Source: an uncultured Pirellula sp. (GTDB lineage Bacteria > Planctomycetota > Planctomycetia > Pirellulales > Pirellulaceae). Taken from it: a stretch of DNA of 13,262 nt. The notes under the pieces were generated by a model that was not told where the DNA came from, ran no database searches, and saw nothing but the letters and a program-made list of their open reading frames with translations. Below are positions 6,223 to 13,262 of this stretch, one piece after another. The stretch's first letter is position 1. Every line of letters begins with the position of its first letter. The DNA lies in assembly GCA_903837255.1 (NCBI GenBank), contig CAILTZ010000225.1, positions 1-13,262 of the forward strand, read 5' to 3'. The position numbers and the translations under genes are program-made.

Positions 6223-7581
6223 ATGATTTTCGGGAAAAAAAAGAAAAGCGCCGACAAGAAAGAATCTTCTGGGGAGATAGAAGTTCCCAATTTAGAAATC
6301 AAAGCGATGGGGGTTGGCAAGGAAGAAGCCGTCGGGCTTCTAATCGCATGCAGGCAACTGCCTGGCTACCCTCTGGCCGTAGTCCTCGTGGCCAACGCCA
6401 TCAACACCCGTGCCGATCGGATCCTGATCGATTTTTCTGCCCAAGGTGCTGTAGCTAGGTACCGTGTGGATGGGATTTGGGAATCGTTGCCGGCCATGGA
6501 CCGACCCACCGCCGACGCGTTGTTGGTCGTTTGGAAGAAGGTTCTAGGGCTCAACCCTGTTGAGCGCAAGGCCCGACAAGATGGCAAGTTTGCCACGAAC
6601 TTTCGGGACATCGACTGGGTGATCTCTTTCATGAGCACCGGGGTTCCCACCGGCGAGCGCGTTCTATTTACTATCGAAAGAAAGAAACCGGTCCTCAAGA
6701 CCCTTACCGACTTGGGAATGCGAGATGCGGTCCAGGTAACCCTCAAGGGGATGTTGAATGGGGACAAAGGGATGGTCGTCATCAGCGCACCGCCAACGCA
6801 TGGCTTGCCGACGACTTGGAGAGTCGGTCTAGATAACGCCGACAAGTTCGTGCGGGACTGGGTCTTGATCGAGAACAAAAAGAATCAAGAGCCCGATATC
6901 ATCAACGTCACCGAGTTTTACTATGAGGACGGGGTTGAGACGGCCGAGCAGGTTTTCGACAAAGTTCGCCTCAAGCAACCCGACGTGTACGTTCTGCCCT
7001 CGCTCATCAGCCCCCAGATCGTCGAAGCGGTTCTTGGACAGATCCACAAGGAGAACAAGCACTCGGTCACCAGGATCGTAGCAAACGATGCGGTCGACGC
7101 TGTGATCCAGATTCTCAAACAAAACCCGAAACATGCCAAGGCTCTGTTGGGGGTCATGCAAGGTGCCCTCAACCAACGTCTTATTCGGCGATTATGCGAG
7201 TCTTGCAAACAAGCCTACCAGCCCACGCCTCAGCTTTTGCAAAAGCTCGGACTACCCGCCGGTCGGGTGCCCAAGCTTTACAAGCCGACGATTCCGCCTC
7301 CCCCCGAACAACGCGTCGATGCCAAGGGGAATCCCATCGAGATCGAAATCTGCAAGAGGTGCAATGGTCGAGGGTACTTCGGCCGAATGGCACTGTTCGA
7401 GCTTTTGGTCATCGATGACAAAATACGCAAAGCCATTGGGCAGTTCCTTGAAAGCCCAGATGAACTTAGGAAATTTATCAAGCAATCCGGACACTCCGGA
7501 TTCTTCGAAGAGGGTGTGCTCGCCTGTGCTCTGGGACAAACCAGTCTCGAAGAAGTCCAGCGAGTCATGCAGGGCAAGTAA
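6223..7581 (+). CDS. GspE/PilB-like pseudo-ATPase (nucleotide-binding motifs lost)
   Basis: A 452-residue protein with the GspE/PilB architecture but predicted unable to hydrolyse ATP. A lysine-rich start is followed by an N2-type domain (about 40-165) with ADRILIDF, ARYRVDGIW and RQDGKFATNF, counterparts of SDIHxEP, RYRxDG and QDGR. The P-loop position reads SAPPTHGLPTT (188-198), with no GK[ST]. The Walker B position reads PDVYVLPSLIS (253-263), without the catalytic glutamate. The DPxE of the Asp box and the TGH...TLHTN of the His box are absent, and both N2 arginines are replaced. In contrast, the zinc tetracysteine C325-x2-C328/C377-x2-C380 and the following GYFGRMALFEL are intact, as is the C-terminal helical region. 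The start is ATG 6223, with AGAAGG at 6211-6216 six bases upstream; the frame is open back to a TTG at 6130, but that stretch encodes repeat-derived sequence. Inferred role: regulatory or structural partner of an active motor. Confidence 0.85.
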   Translation: MIFGKKKKSADKKESSGEIEVPNLEIKAMGVGKEEAVGLLIACRQLPGYPLAVVLVANAINTRADRILIDFSAQGAVARYRVDGIWESLPAMDRPTADALLVVWKKVLGLNPVERKARQDGKFATNFRDIDWVISFMSTGVPTGERVLFTIERKKPVLKTLTDLGMRDAVQVTLKGMLNGDKGMVVISAPPTHGLPTTWRVGLDNADKFVRDWVLIENKKNQEPDIINVTEFYYEDGVETAEQVFDKVRLKQPDVYVLPSLISPQIVEAVLGQIHKENKHSVTRIVANDAVDAVIQILKQNPKHAKALLGVMQGALNQRLIRRLCESCKQAYQPTPQLLQKLGLPAGRVPKLYKPTIPPPPEQRVDAKGNPIEIEICKRCNGRGYFGRMALFELLVIDDKIRKAIGQFLESPDELRKFIKQSGHSGFFEEGVLACALGQTSLEEVQRVMQGK

Positions 7582-7636
7582 GCACTCGAAAATAGAGCAA
7601 TACCAAAGAGCATTACCAATATAAGGGAAATCGAGC

Positions 7637-8530
7637 ATGTGGAATCGGGTCTTGATCGGTCTTTTCGCAACGATTTGTGTCTCTTTGGCTTCGGTTCAAA
7701 TCCAAGCCCAGCAGAGCGGACCGAAGCGGAGTATGTTTGTAGCCGATTACCAAAAAAAGCTTGCTGCGGTCATCGATGCGGACAACAATCCTCGATGGAC
7801 AATCAGCATTCGGGACATCCATGATGCACAGCCGCTGCCAAGCGGTGGTTGGCTGGTTCAGACCTCCTTTGGAAACGTCGTCGAACTCGACGCTCAAGGC
7901 AAAGAGGTTTGGCGATTCGATGCTGGCAAGACCGATGCGGGTGGACCGATCGAGATCCACGCATTCAGGCGACTGCCCAACGGGCTGACGATGATCGCTC
8001 AAAGCGGAGCGGCGCGAATCATCGAGGTCGACAAAGACAAAAAGATCGTCCATAGCATTCCGCTAACAGTTCCGAATCCTGACCCGCACCGCGACACTCG
8101 CCTTGTTCGCCCGACCCCCAATGGCAATTACTTGGTCGCCCACGAAGCCCTCGGGTTGGCTCGCGAATACGACCGGACAGGCAAGATCGTTTGGGAATAC
8201 AATGTCGGATCCAAGCTCTACGCGGCGGTTCGGTTGGCCAATGGCAACACCTTGATCGGTGCAGGTGACGGACACAAGGTGGTGGAAGTCAACCCAAGCA
8301 AGGAGATCGTTTGGGAGCTCAAGCAGGGGGACATCCCCGGCGTGACTCTGGCTTGGATTACCATGGTCGAACGCTTGGACAACGGCAACACCTGGGTAGT
8401 CAATTGCCACGGAGGTCCCGAGAATCCACAGATTCTGGAGGTCACGCCTGAGAAGAAACTCGTTTGGAGCTTTAAGGATTTCGAACGCTTTGGAAACGCC
8501 TTGCCGGTGGCGGTCCCACTGAACCCATAA
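7637..8530 (+). CDS. Secreted PQQ-like/beta-propeller repeat protein
   Basis: Likely exported protein of 297 residues. The signal peptide is MWNRVLIGLFATICVSLASV with a probable cleavage after residue 24 (QIQA|QQ). The mature part contains about five repeats of one blade pattern: a turn such as LPSGGW, LPNGLT, PNGNYL or NGNTLI; a strand; then VxELDxxGKxVWxF. Examples are NVVELDAQGKEVWRF, REYDRTGKIVWEY, VVEVNPSKEIVWEL and ILEVTPEKKLVWSF. This resembles PQQ-like/YncE or arylsulfotransferase-type propellers. No catalytic residue set is visible, so no enzyme activity is claimed. The ATG at 7637 has an aaggga Shine-Dalgarno about eight bases upstream. It follows the pseudo-ATPase by 55 bases on the same strand; a functional link is unproven. 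Confidence 0.82.
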   Translation: MWNRVLIGLFATICVSLASVQIQAQQSGPKRSMFVADYQKKLAAVIDADNNPRWTISIRDIHDAQPLPSGGWLVQTSFGNVVELDAQGKEVWRFDAGKTDAGGPIEIHAFRRLPNGLTMIAQSGAARIIEVDKDKKIVHSIPLTVPNPDPHRDTRLVRPTPNGNYLVAHEALGLAREYDRTGKIVWEYNVGSKLYAAVRLANGNTLIGAGDGHKVVEVNPSKEIVWELKQGDIPGVTLAWITMVERLDNGNTWVVNCHGGPENPQILEVTPEKKLVWSFKDFERFGNALPVAVPLNP

Positions 8531-8610
8531 TCCTGCGGTTTCGTTAACATCCACGCGCGTCTGATAGCGACGCTTGCCACTCCCGAACTGTCTACAAAGA
8601 TTGCATCAGC

Positions 8611-9546
8611 ATGAATTCGAACACAATCACCATACTCCAGCGGCTTCAAAAGAACATGGAGTCGGTGGTGCTAGGCAAGGCGGAGGTGATTCGAAAAACG
8701 CTCATCGCGCTGCTCTCGGGCGAACATATCTTGCTCGAAGACGTACCGGGCGTTGGAAAAACGCTCGTTGCCAAGGCGCTTGCCAAGAGTGTTGACGGTC
8801 ACTTTACGAGAGTGCAGTTTACCCCCGACTTGCTTCCTAGCGACATCGTCGGTAGCAGCATCTATCACAACGGTGAGTTCAAGTTCAGCCAGGGCCCCAT
8901 CTTTGCCAACATCGTCCTTGGCGACGAGATCAACCGCGCTCCGCCTCGTACGCAAAGCGCGCTGCTAGAAGCAATGAGCGAACGGCAAGCGAGCATCGAC
9001 GGGACGACTTATCCAATGCCCGATCCATTCATGGTGATCGCTACCCAGAACCCCTTCGAGTTCGAAGGGACTTACGTGTTGCCCGAAAGCCAATTGGACC
9101 GTTTTCTGATGCGTATCGATCTTGGGTATCCAGCCCGTGAAGCCGAGCGGAATGTGCTCCGTTCTCACCGAAGCGGAGAGCCAGTCGATACACTCACGCC
9201 CGTGGCCTCTCTGGCTGAGATCAAGAGCATTCAGTCGCAGGTCCGCGATATTCGATTCGAAGACTCCCTGGTGGATTACCTGCAGGATATCGTCGATCGA
9301 ACTCGGCAAAGCAACGATCTACAGGTGGGCGTCAGCACCCGGGGAACACTTGCGTTCTACCGCGCTGCACAAGCCAACGCGCTGATCGGCGGTCGAGACT
9401 ATGTGGTTCCAGACGACATCAAGGAATTGGCCATCAGCGTCCTTTCGCACCGCGTCATGCCAAGAGGCTTTGCTGCAGGCAGCGAACGGTTGGCCGTCGA
9501 ATCGATGATCCAGCGATGCCTCGAGTCGGTTGTGGTACCGGTGTAA
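8611..9546 (+). CDS. MoxR-family AAA+ ATPase
   Basis: AAA+ ATPase of the MoxR branch, thought to act as a chaperone that remodels or activates partner proteins, often ones with von Willebrand A domains. The 311-residue length is typical. Walker A is EDVPGVGKT (43-51), Walker B DEINRAPPRTQSALLEAM (105-122), sensor-1 ATQNPFEFEGTYVLPE (144-159) and the arginine-finger region LDRF (162-165). The C-terminal lid domain contains STRGTLAFYRAAQANALIGGR. All ATPase motifs are intact. The DUF58 gene begins six bases after its stop, the conserved moxR-DUF58 arrangement, and implies an operon. The Shine-Dalgarno before the ATG at 8611 is weak. The 80-base gap before the gene shows nothing nameable. Confidence 0.95.
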   Translation: MNSNTITILQRLQKNMESVVLGKAEVIRKTLIALLSGEHILLEDVPGVGKTLVAKALAKSVDGHFTRVQFTPDLLPSDIVGSSIYHNGEFKFSQGPIFANIVLGDEINRAPPRTQSALLEAMSERQASIDGTTYPMPDPFMVIATQNPFEFEGTYVLPESQLDRFLMRIDLGYPAREAERNVLRSHRSGEPVDTLTPVASLAEIKSIQSQVRDIRFEDSLVDYLQDIVDRTRQSNDLQVGVSTRGTLAFYRAAQANALIGGRDYVVPDDIKELAISVLSHRVMPRGFAAGSERLAVESMIQRCLESVVVPV

Positions 9547-9552
9547 CAAACC

Positions 9553-10851
9553 ATGAGTTCCATGCGATCGCTCCTGAGTGTTCCCCTTACGAAACTTCGC
9601 GAGTTTGCGAATAGATGGCTTGGATCCTACCGAGTTTTTCGCTATTCGAACAACCCTGTCTACACGCGACTGACTCGCGAGGGTTGGCAGTTCTGCTTCA
9701 TGATCGCCTTTATCCTGCTGGGTGCTGCCCTTCGAAACGCAAACCTGATGGTGATCTTGGCCGGATCCCTCATCGGTATGATGTGGGTTCAGTGGCGAGT
9801 ATGCACAAGGACCCTTTCGACCCTTTCGGTCTCTCGGAGGCTGCCCCGAACGATCCAAGCCCGCCGAGCATTCGAGATCGAGTTGAATCTCAAGAACCCC
9901 AAGAGTTGGCTGGGGGCTTGGCTGGTCCTCGTGCAAGACCGATTGGTTTACGCCCCGCTTCAAAAGTCTATCCGCAGCGCGTCTCAATCGATCCAGTTGT
10001 TGTATCTATCGATTCCGCCCAAGACTGTCCGCTCGCAGCGCTACCAATGCATCGCTCAGCGACGCGGCCGTTATCAATGGCTCGGCTTGGAATTGACCAC
10101 CCGATTCCCACTGGGGCTCATGAGAGCTTTTCTGCCGCAAAAGTCCTCGATGTATCTGATCGTTCAACCGGCGCTGGGCAAACTATCTCCCAATTGGAAC
10201 GAGCTGTTTCGCAAAAGAGATTCGGGGAATCGCCAGCGACAAGTCCGTGCGATGAGCGATGAAGGAGACTTCTTCGGTCTCAGAGCCTACCGTTCAGGGG
10301 ATTCAAAACGATGGATCCATTGGCGATCCTCCGCCCGTCGCGATGAACTGGTTGTCAAGCAGTTTCAGCAACCTGAGAACCAAGAACTGGTGATCTTGCT
10401 CGATTTGTACGAACCCAACGTCAGCGATGAAAACGCCAGGAAAGAGTACGAGGTCTATGAAGATACCGCCGTCGAGTTCGTCGCAACGCTCGTGCATCAC
10501 ATCACCTCGAGCAACATCGGATCGGTGACCGTCGCGATCAGCGATTCAACCCCGACAGTCGCCTCGCGAGTTTCTGCCAAATCCCAAGCCTACTATCTCC
10601 AAGAGCGGCTCGCTACCGCACACGGCCGGCCCGTATCGGTACTAGGGGAAACCTTGGCTCTGCTGGAACGCGAACATCGCACCGTGGACCATTTGCTGGT
10701 GATCAGCACTCGCTCTATGCCGGAGCATTTCGGAGATGCAAAGAAAGCCTCCCAGGCCACTCTGGGTACGGCCCATGCCTTCTGGAGGTCGATCCGATGG
10801 ATCGACATTCGAGCAAGCGAGACGAGCCGTTACTTCACCCCAACACCCTGA
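9553..10851 (+). CDS. DUF58-domain membrane protein (MoxR partner)
   Basis: Membrane-anchored DUF58 protein of 432 residues. Two adjacent hydrophobic segments at about 43-62 and 65-80 are followed by a beta-rich domain that includes RFPLGL (184-189). The DUF58 signature runs from about 239 to 271, with FFGLRAYRSGDSKRWIHW then SSARRDELVVKQF. The C-terminal part has a von Willebrand A-like fold start at VILLDLYEPN (280-289), but the MIDAS DxSxS is not present, so metal-dependent binding there is doubtful. The molecular function of DUF58 is not settled. Its position directly after moxR (six-base gap) suggests a shared complex, possibly in envelope assembly or stress tolerance. ATGs at 9553 and 9562 are both possible. 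The last 22 bases overlap the TPR gene on the other strand. Confidence 0.92.
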   Translation: MSSMRSLLSVPLTKLREFANRWLGSYRVFRYSNNPVYTRLTREGWQFCFMIAFILLGAALRNANLMVILAGSLIGMMWVQWRVCTRTLSTLSVSRRLPRTIQARRAFEIELNLKNPKSWLGAWLVLVQDRLVYAPLQKSIRSASQSIQLLYLSIPPKTVRSQRYQCIAQRRGRYQWLGLELTTRFPLGLMRAFLPQKSSMYLIVQPALGKLSPNWNELFRKRDSGNRQRQVRAMSDEGDFFGLRAYRSGDSKRWIHWRSSARRDELVVKQFQQPENQELVILLDLYEPNVSDENARKEYEVYEDTAVEFVATLVHHITSSNIGSVTVAISDSTPTVASRVSAKSQAYYLQERLATAHGRPVSVLGETLALLEREHRTVDHLLVISTRSMPEHFGDAKKASQATLGTAHAFWRSIRWIDIRASETSRYFTPTP

Positions 10852-12410
10852 TTGGCTTTGGCCGAGGTCCCCCCGGCTCGAAGTTGGTCGATGCGAGATC
10901 GATACTGCTCAGAGAGTTCGATCTGCCCGATCTTTTGATAAGCTTCAGCGATCTTCTCAAGAGTTGGAATGGGACTCTGCGAGTTGCGAAGAGATATCTC
11001 GAACTGTGCGATCGCCTCTGTCCATCGCCGCTGTTTGATCAAGACAACCCCCAGGGTATCGCGATAAGCGCCCGAGCTGGGAAAAAGATCTACCGCGCAT
11101 CGAGCATACAATTCGGCTTGCCGGTATTCCTCGGCTGAAGCCTCGGATGCCTCGGTCAGCAACCAAGCGAGATTGTTCAACGCAGGATGGCACTCAGGAT
11201 ACTTGCTGACGATCTGCCCCAATAGATCCAGTGTCGCTGCCCGATCGCCTTGCGAGAGCAGAAGATTGGACTTGGCGAATAATAGCTCCGAAACGTACAT
11301 AGACCTTTTCAGCATGGTTTCGATCCTGTCTCCGATCTGCTCTCGAATCGCTTGAGCATTTTCATCAGCGCACAGTTGCGAAAGGGCTTCGTAGATAAGC
11401 CGATTCCCCGGGTTCCACTCCAGGGCTTCCTGCAGATGATTCCACTGCTGAACGATGGGGCCTCGGAGATTTCGCTGCTTTTGGAACTTCATCAGGTAAG
11501 TATCGCCGATGCCTTCGGCAAAGCGTGGGTCGCTGGAGAGCTTCGCTCCAGTCTTCATGATTTCGATAGCCGAGTCGAATTCGCCCAACCGCCCGAGCGC
11601 TGTTGCGTAGCGGATGCGAGCCTCGGCATCGGCTGGGTTGCGACTCAATAGCTTCTCATAGGCTTGTGCGGCTCGTCCAAGTGCACTGCGGGCCGAGTTT
11701 ACATCGCGCTTTGCAAGCAGCACTTCGGCCAGGGCAAACCAATACTCAGGCGAGTCTTCAGCCAATTTAGCAAGCTCGCTGGCTGCAAGATCTGTTTGGC
11801 CTGTGGCCAGGTAGTAATCACTTCGCAAACGCGAGATCAGTGGGTCTTCAATACCGTTTGAGTGCTGCAGGTGCCAGCCAAGGGACCTTAAGTCTTGGGG
11901 ATCGATCGGCCTGCGGTTCAAGCATGGGGAAAGTGCAAGGGCTCGGGCACGATGGGCTCTTGCGAATCCTGGGGCGTCCTGGGGAGCCAACTCTTCGACG
12001 AGGCTGTCGGCTCGCGCCGCGGATCTCTGGGAATCCAACTCCGATAACCGCCTTGCTAATTCAAAACGATCCTCAGCGCCAAAGACCGATCGGTCAGACT
12101 GGATTCTCTCTCCTAGTCGCTCTATCTGCGCTCGGTTAGACAATTCGGTAATCTGATCTAAACGCTGTCGGTAACGCTTTTGGATTCCCGAGGAGCTCGC
12201 ACCGGCGACTACCCCTAGGCTTAAGATCCCGATCGCAAGGATCAGGGCTGGCATGGCTCGAAGAATGTATTTGCGGCGCTTTGCGAGCCATGGAGAACGA
12301 GGCGCATCGGGATGCTCGCGGAGCCAACGCTCGTAGATGAATACAAACGGCTCAGCGCATTGCTGAGCTAGCCTGAAAACCAAACTCTTTATCCAATCAA
12401 GAAAAATCAC
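10830..12410 (-). CDS. Membrane-anchored tetratricopeptide repeat (TPR) protein
   Basis: A 526-residue protein with a hydrophilic N-terminus of about 50 residues, one hydrophobic segment at about 52-72 (PALILAIGILSLGVVAGA), then a long helical region. TPR-type helix pairs are clear, for example YWFALAEVLLAKRDVNSARS, AEARIRYATALGRLGEFDSA, HPALNNLAWLLTEAS, and GAYRDTLGVVLIKQRRWTEA followed by IAQFEIS. Such proteins act as protein-protein scaffolds; the single segment suggests an inner-membrane anchor. The partner is unknown. The start is a GTG at 12410 with no convincing Shine-Dalgarno. The next in-frame ATG (residue 53) would remove the tail and cut into the membrane segment, so GTG is preferred with caution. 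The gene is convergent with the DUF58 gene and overlaps it by 22 bases, so it is not in the moxR operon. Confidence 0.88.
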   Translation of the reverse strand: MIFLDWIKSLVFRLAQQCAEPFVFIYERWLREHPDAPRSPWLAKRRKYILRAMPALILAIGILSLGVVAGASSSGIQKRYRQRLDQITELSNRAQIERLGERIQSDRSVFGAEDRFELARRLSELDSQRSAARADSLVEELAPQDAPGFARAHRARALALSPCLNRRPIDPQDLRSLGWHLQHSNGIEDPLISRLRSDYYLATGQTDLAASELAKLAEDSPEYWFALAEVLLAKRDVNSARSALGRAAQAYEKLLSRNPADAEARIRYATALGRLGEFDSAIEIMKTGAKLSSDPRFAEGIGDTYLMKFQKQRNLRGPIVQQWNHLQEALEWNPGNRLIYEALSQLCADENAQAIREQIGDRIETMLKRSMYVSELLFAKSNLLLSQGDRAATLDLLGQIVSKYPECHPALNNLAWLLTEASEASAEEYRQAELYARCAVDLFPSSGAYRDTLGVVLIKQRRWTEAIAQFEISLRNSQSPIPTLEKIAEAYQKIGQIELSEQYRSRIDQLRAGGTSAKANQGVGVK

Positions 12411-12657
12411 GGTAAGGAAAATCTCTGCAAGACTCTCGATCCGAAACGGATCTCTACAAACTGGCGATCACAAAAAAGAAAATTCATCAGGAGTGCCGGA
12501 TAACGAGTTCCAGAACGGTTCCGATTATAGTTCGCTAAAGCTACAATCTCCAAAGGAATTATCCGGTGCTTTTGTTGCGCCAAGGATAGTGATTGGCTTC
12601 TTCAAAACGTATAAACTACAACCCCCTGAACTGTAACCTTTGAAACGGGATTTTTTC
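12411..12657. other. Divergent intergenic region between the TPR and DUF3088 genes
   Basis: This 247-base gap should hold promoters for both flanking genes. It is more AT-rich than the surroundings, with TATAAA at 12610-12615 and TACAAT at 12541-12546 as possible -10 boxes on the plus strand. Neither has a good -35 at the right distance. I see no hairpin, repeat or small ORF worth naming. Confidence 0.4.
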
Positions 12658-13005
12658 ATGGCCAGAGACACACTGTTTTTGTTGAAAGAGGATTTTCCAG
12701 ACGGTCCGGGTGCACCATACTATTGCCCCGACTGTGCCCAAATCACCGGAGTTCTGGCCTATTTTCCCAAGCTGCGTTACCAAGTCGACATTCGATACGT
12801 CGACTTTGCAAAGCCTCGCAAGGAGATCGTTGCAATTCTTTCCGAGCAACACCAAGGCTGCCCAGTGCTGATCCTAGACCAGCCACCTGCCATGGATGCT
12901 TTGGCCTACATCACCGGCCAAGCCAACGGAAAGAGTTTTATCTCCGGAGCCAAAGCGATCGGAAATTATTGGGCGTACAAGTACGGCGTTTCGCGACCTC
13001 ACTAA
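12658..13005 (+). CDS. DUF3088-family small protein with thioredoxin-like CPDC motif
   Basis: A 115-residue protein matching what I recall of DUF3088: the N-terminal TLFLLKEDFPD, then YYCPDCAQITGVLAYFP, then a C-terminal SGAKAIGNYWAYKYGV with a terminal His. Cys23-Pro-Asp-Cys26 sits after the first strand, and Pro69 in CPVLIL is where the cis-proline of a thioredoxin fold would be. A thiol-redox or glutaredoxin-like role is an inference; the family has no assigned function that I know of. The ATG at 12658 has acggga at 12645-12650 upstream. An in-frame TTG at 12640 would add six residues and is less likely. Its stop lies four bases from the end of the convergent propeller gene. Confidence 0.8.
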   Translation: MARDTLFLLKEDFPDGPGAPYYCPDCAQITGVLAYFPKLRYQVDIRYVDFAKPRKEIVAILSEQHQGCPVLILDQPPAMDALAYITGQANGKSFISGAKAIGNYWAYKYGVSRPH

Positions 13006-13009
13006 TTCG

Positions 13010-13262
13010 CTATTCGCCAAAGCAAGCGACGGTCCCCTTGTCGGTCACTACGAGAATTCTCCCCTCGCCGATCGCGCAGGACGCAAGCAATTGGCCGGAG
13101 AGTTGGTAGCTCCAAGCTTCTGTGCCGTCGGCGATGTTGAACGCATAGAAGTTCCCGTCCAGGCCCCCGACCCACACCCGACCGTCGCAGATTACCGGTG
13201 AAGCATCGCAACGCTTTCGCACAAGAGCTTCCCAAGCCATCTTTCCGTCGCTGATGTCAATC
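13010..13262 (-). CDS. PQQ-like beta-propeller protein, C-terminal fragment (5' part outside window)
   Basis: Only the last 83 codons are visible; the frame stays open to base 13262. They contain at least two PQQ-type blades: SPVICDGRVWVGGLDGNFYA followed by FNIADGTEAW, and ASCAIGEGRILVVTDKGTVA then CFGE. The V(W/Y)VGxxDGNxYAxxxxDGxxxW pattern is typical of PQQ-binding-like domains (BamB and quinoprotein families), often exported in planctomycetes. Whether it binds PQQ or has an enzymatic or kinase domain upstream cannot be seen. It is convergent with the DUF3088 gene, with a four-base gap. Confidence 0.85.
   Translation of the reverse strand, partial: IDISDGKMAWEALVRKRCDASPVICDGRVWVGGLDGNFYAFNIADGTEAWSYQLSGQLLASCAIGEGRILVVTDKGTVACFGE

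Noticed and set aside
6223..7581. The idea that the degenerate GspE-like gene is a decaying pseudogene
   Set aside because: There are no stops or frameshifts over 452 codons, the zinc cysteines and N2 features are selectively preserved, and a good ribosome site is present; decay would not spare these.
9615..10262. 215-codon plus-strand frame inside the DUF58 gene
   Set aside because: Out-of-frame overlap with a gene carrying the DUF58 signature; no domain or plausible start signal.

Overview
The window looks like a chromosomal segment of a planctomycete, most likely of the Pirellulales. The inference rests on moderate-to-high GC, long proteins with hydrophilic N-terminal tails, several starts with weak or no Shine-Dalgarno, loosely packed genes of mixed function, a stand-alone MoxR/DUF58 pair, and secreted PQQ-type propellers. 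No marker gene fixes the taxonomy. There is no tRNA, rRNA, CRISPR array, transposase or phage gene, and no gene-free stretch longer than about 250 bases.

Layout. At the left edge, on the minus strand, is an intact but end-truncated GspE/PilB-type assembly ATPase. Divergent from it is an EamA/DMT permease with two low-complexity 15-bp-period repeat insertions. carA (carbamoyl-phosphate synthase small subunit) and hisF (imidazole-glycerol-phosphate synthase cyclase) follow, separated by two bases. After a 139-base gap comes a PilT-type retraction ATPase. Next to it is a GspE/PilB-like protein that keeps the fold, the length and the tetracysteine zinc motif but has lost Walker A, Walker B, the Asp box, the His box and the N2-domain arginines. 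A secreted five-blade propeller protein, a MoxR AAA+ ATPase and a DUF58 membrane protein complete the plus-strand run.

The right part is convergent. A membrane-anchored TPR protein on the minus strand overlaps the DUF58 gene tail-to-tail by 22 bases. A small thioredoxin-like DUF3088 protein follows on the plus strand. It ends four bases from the 3' end of a PQQ-like propeller gene that enters from beyond the right edge.

How the genes fit together. The first and third blocks supply motor components of a type IV pilus/type II secretion machine: one active assembly-type ATPase, one active PilT-type motor and one predicted non-hydrolysing paralogue. The MoxR/DUF58 pair is a chaperone-type AAA+ module with its usual partner. 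carA and hisF are housekeeping genes from different pathways. The dead GspE paralogue beside pilT is the most interesting item and the best candidate here for an undescribed component. The rest is largely ordinary chromosome.
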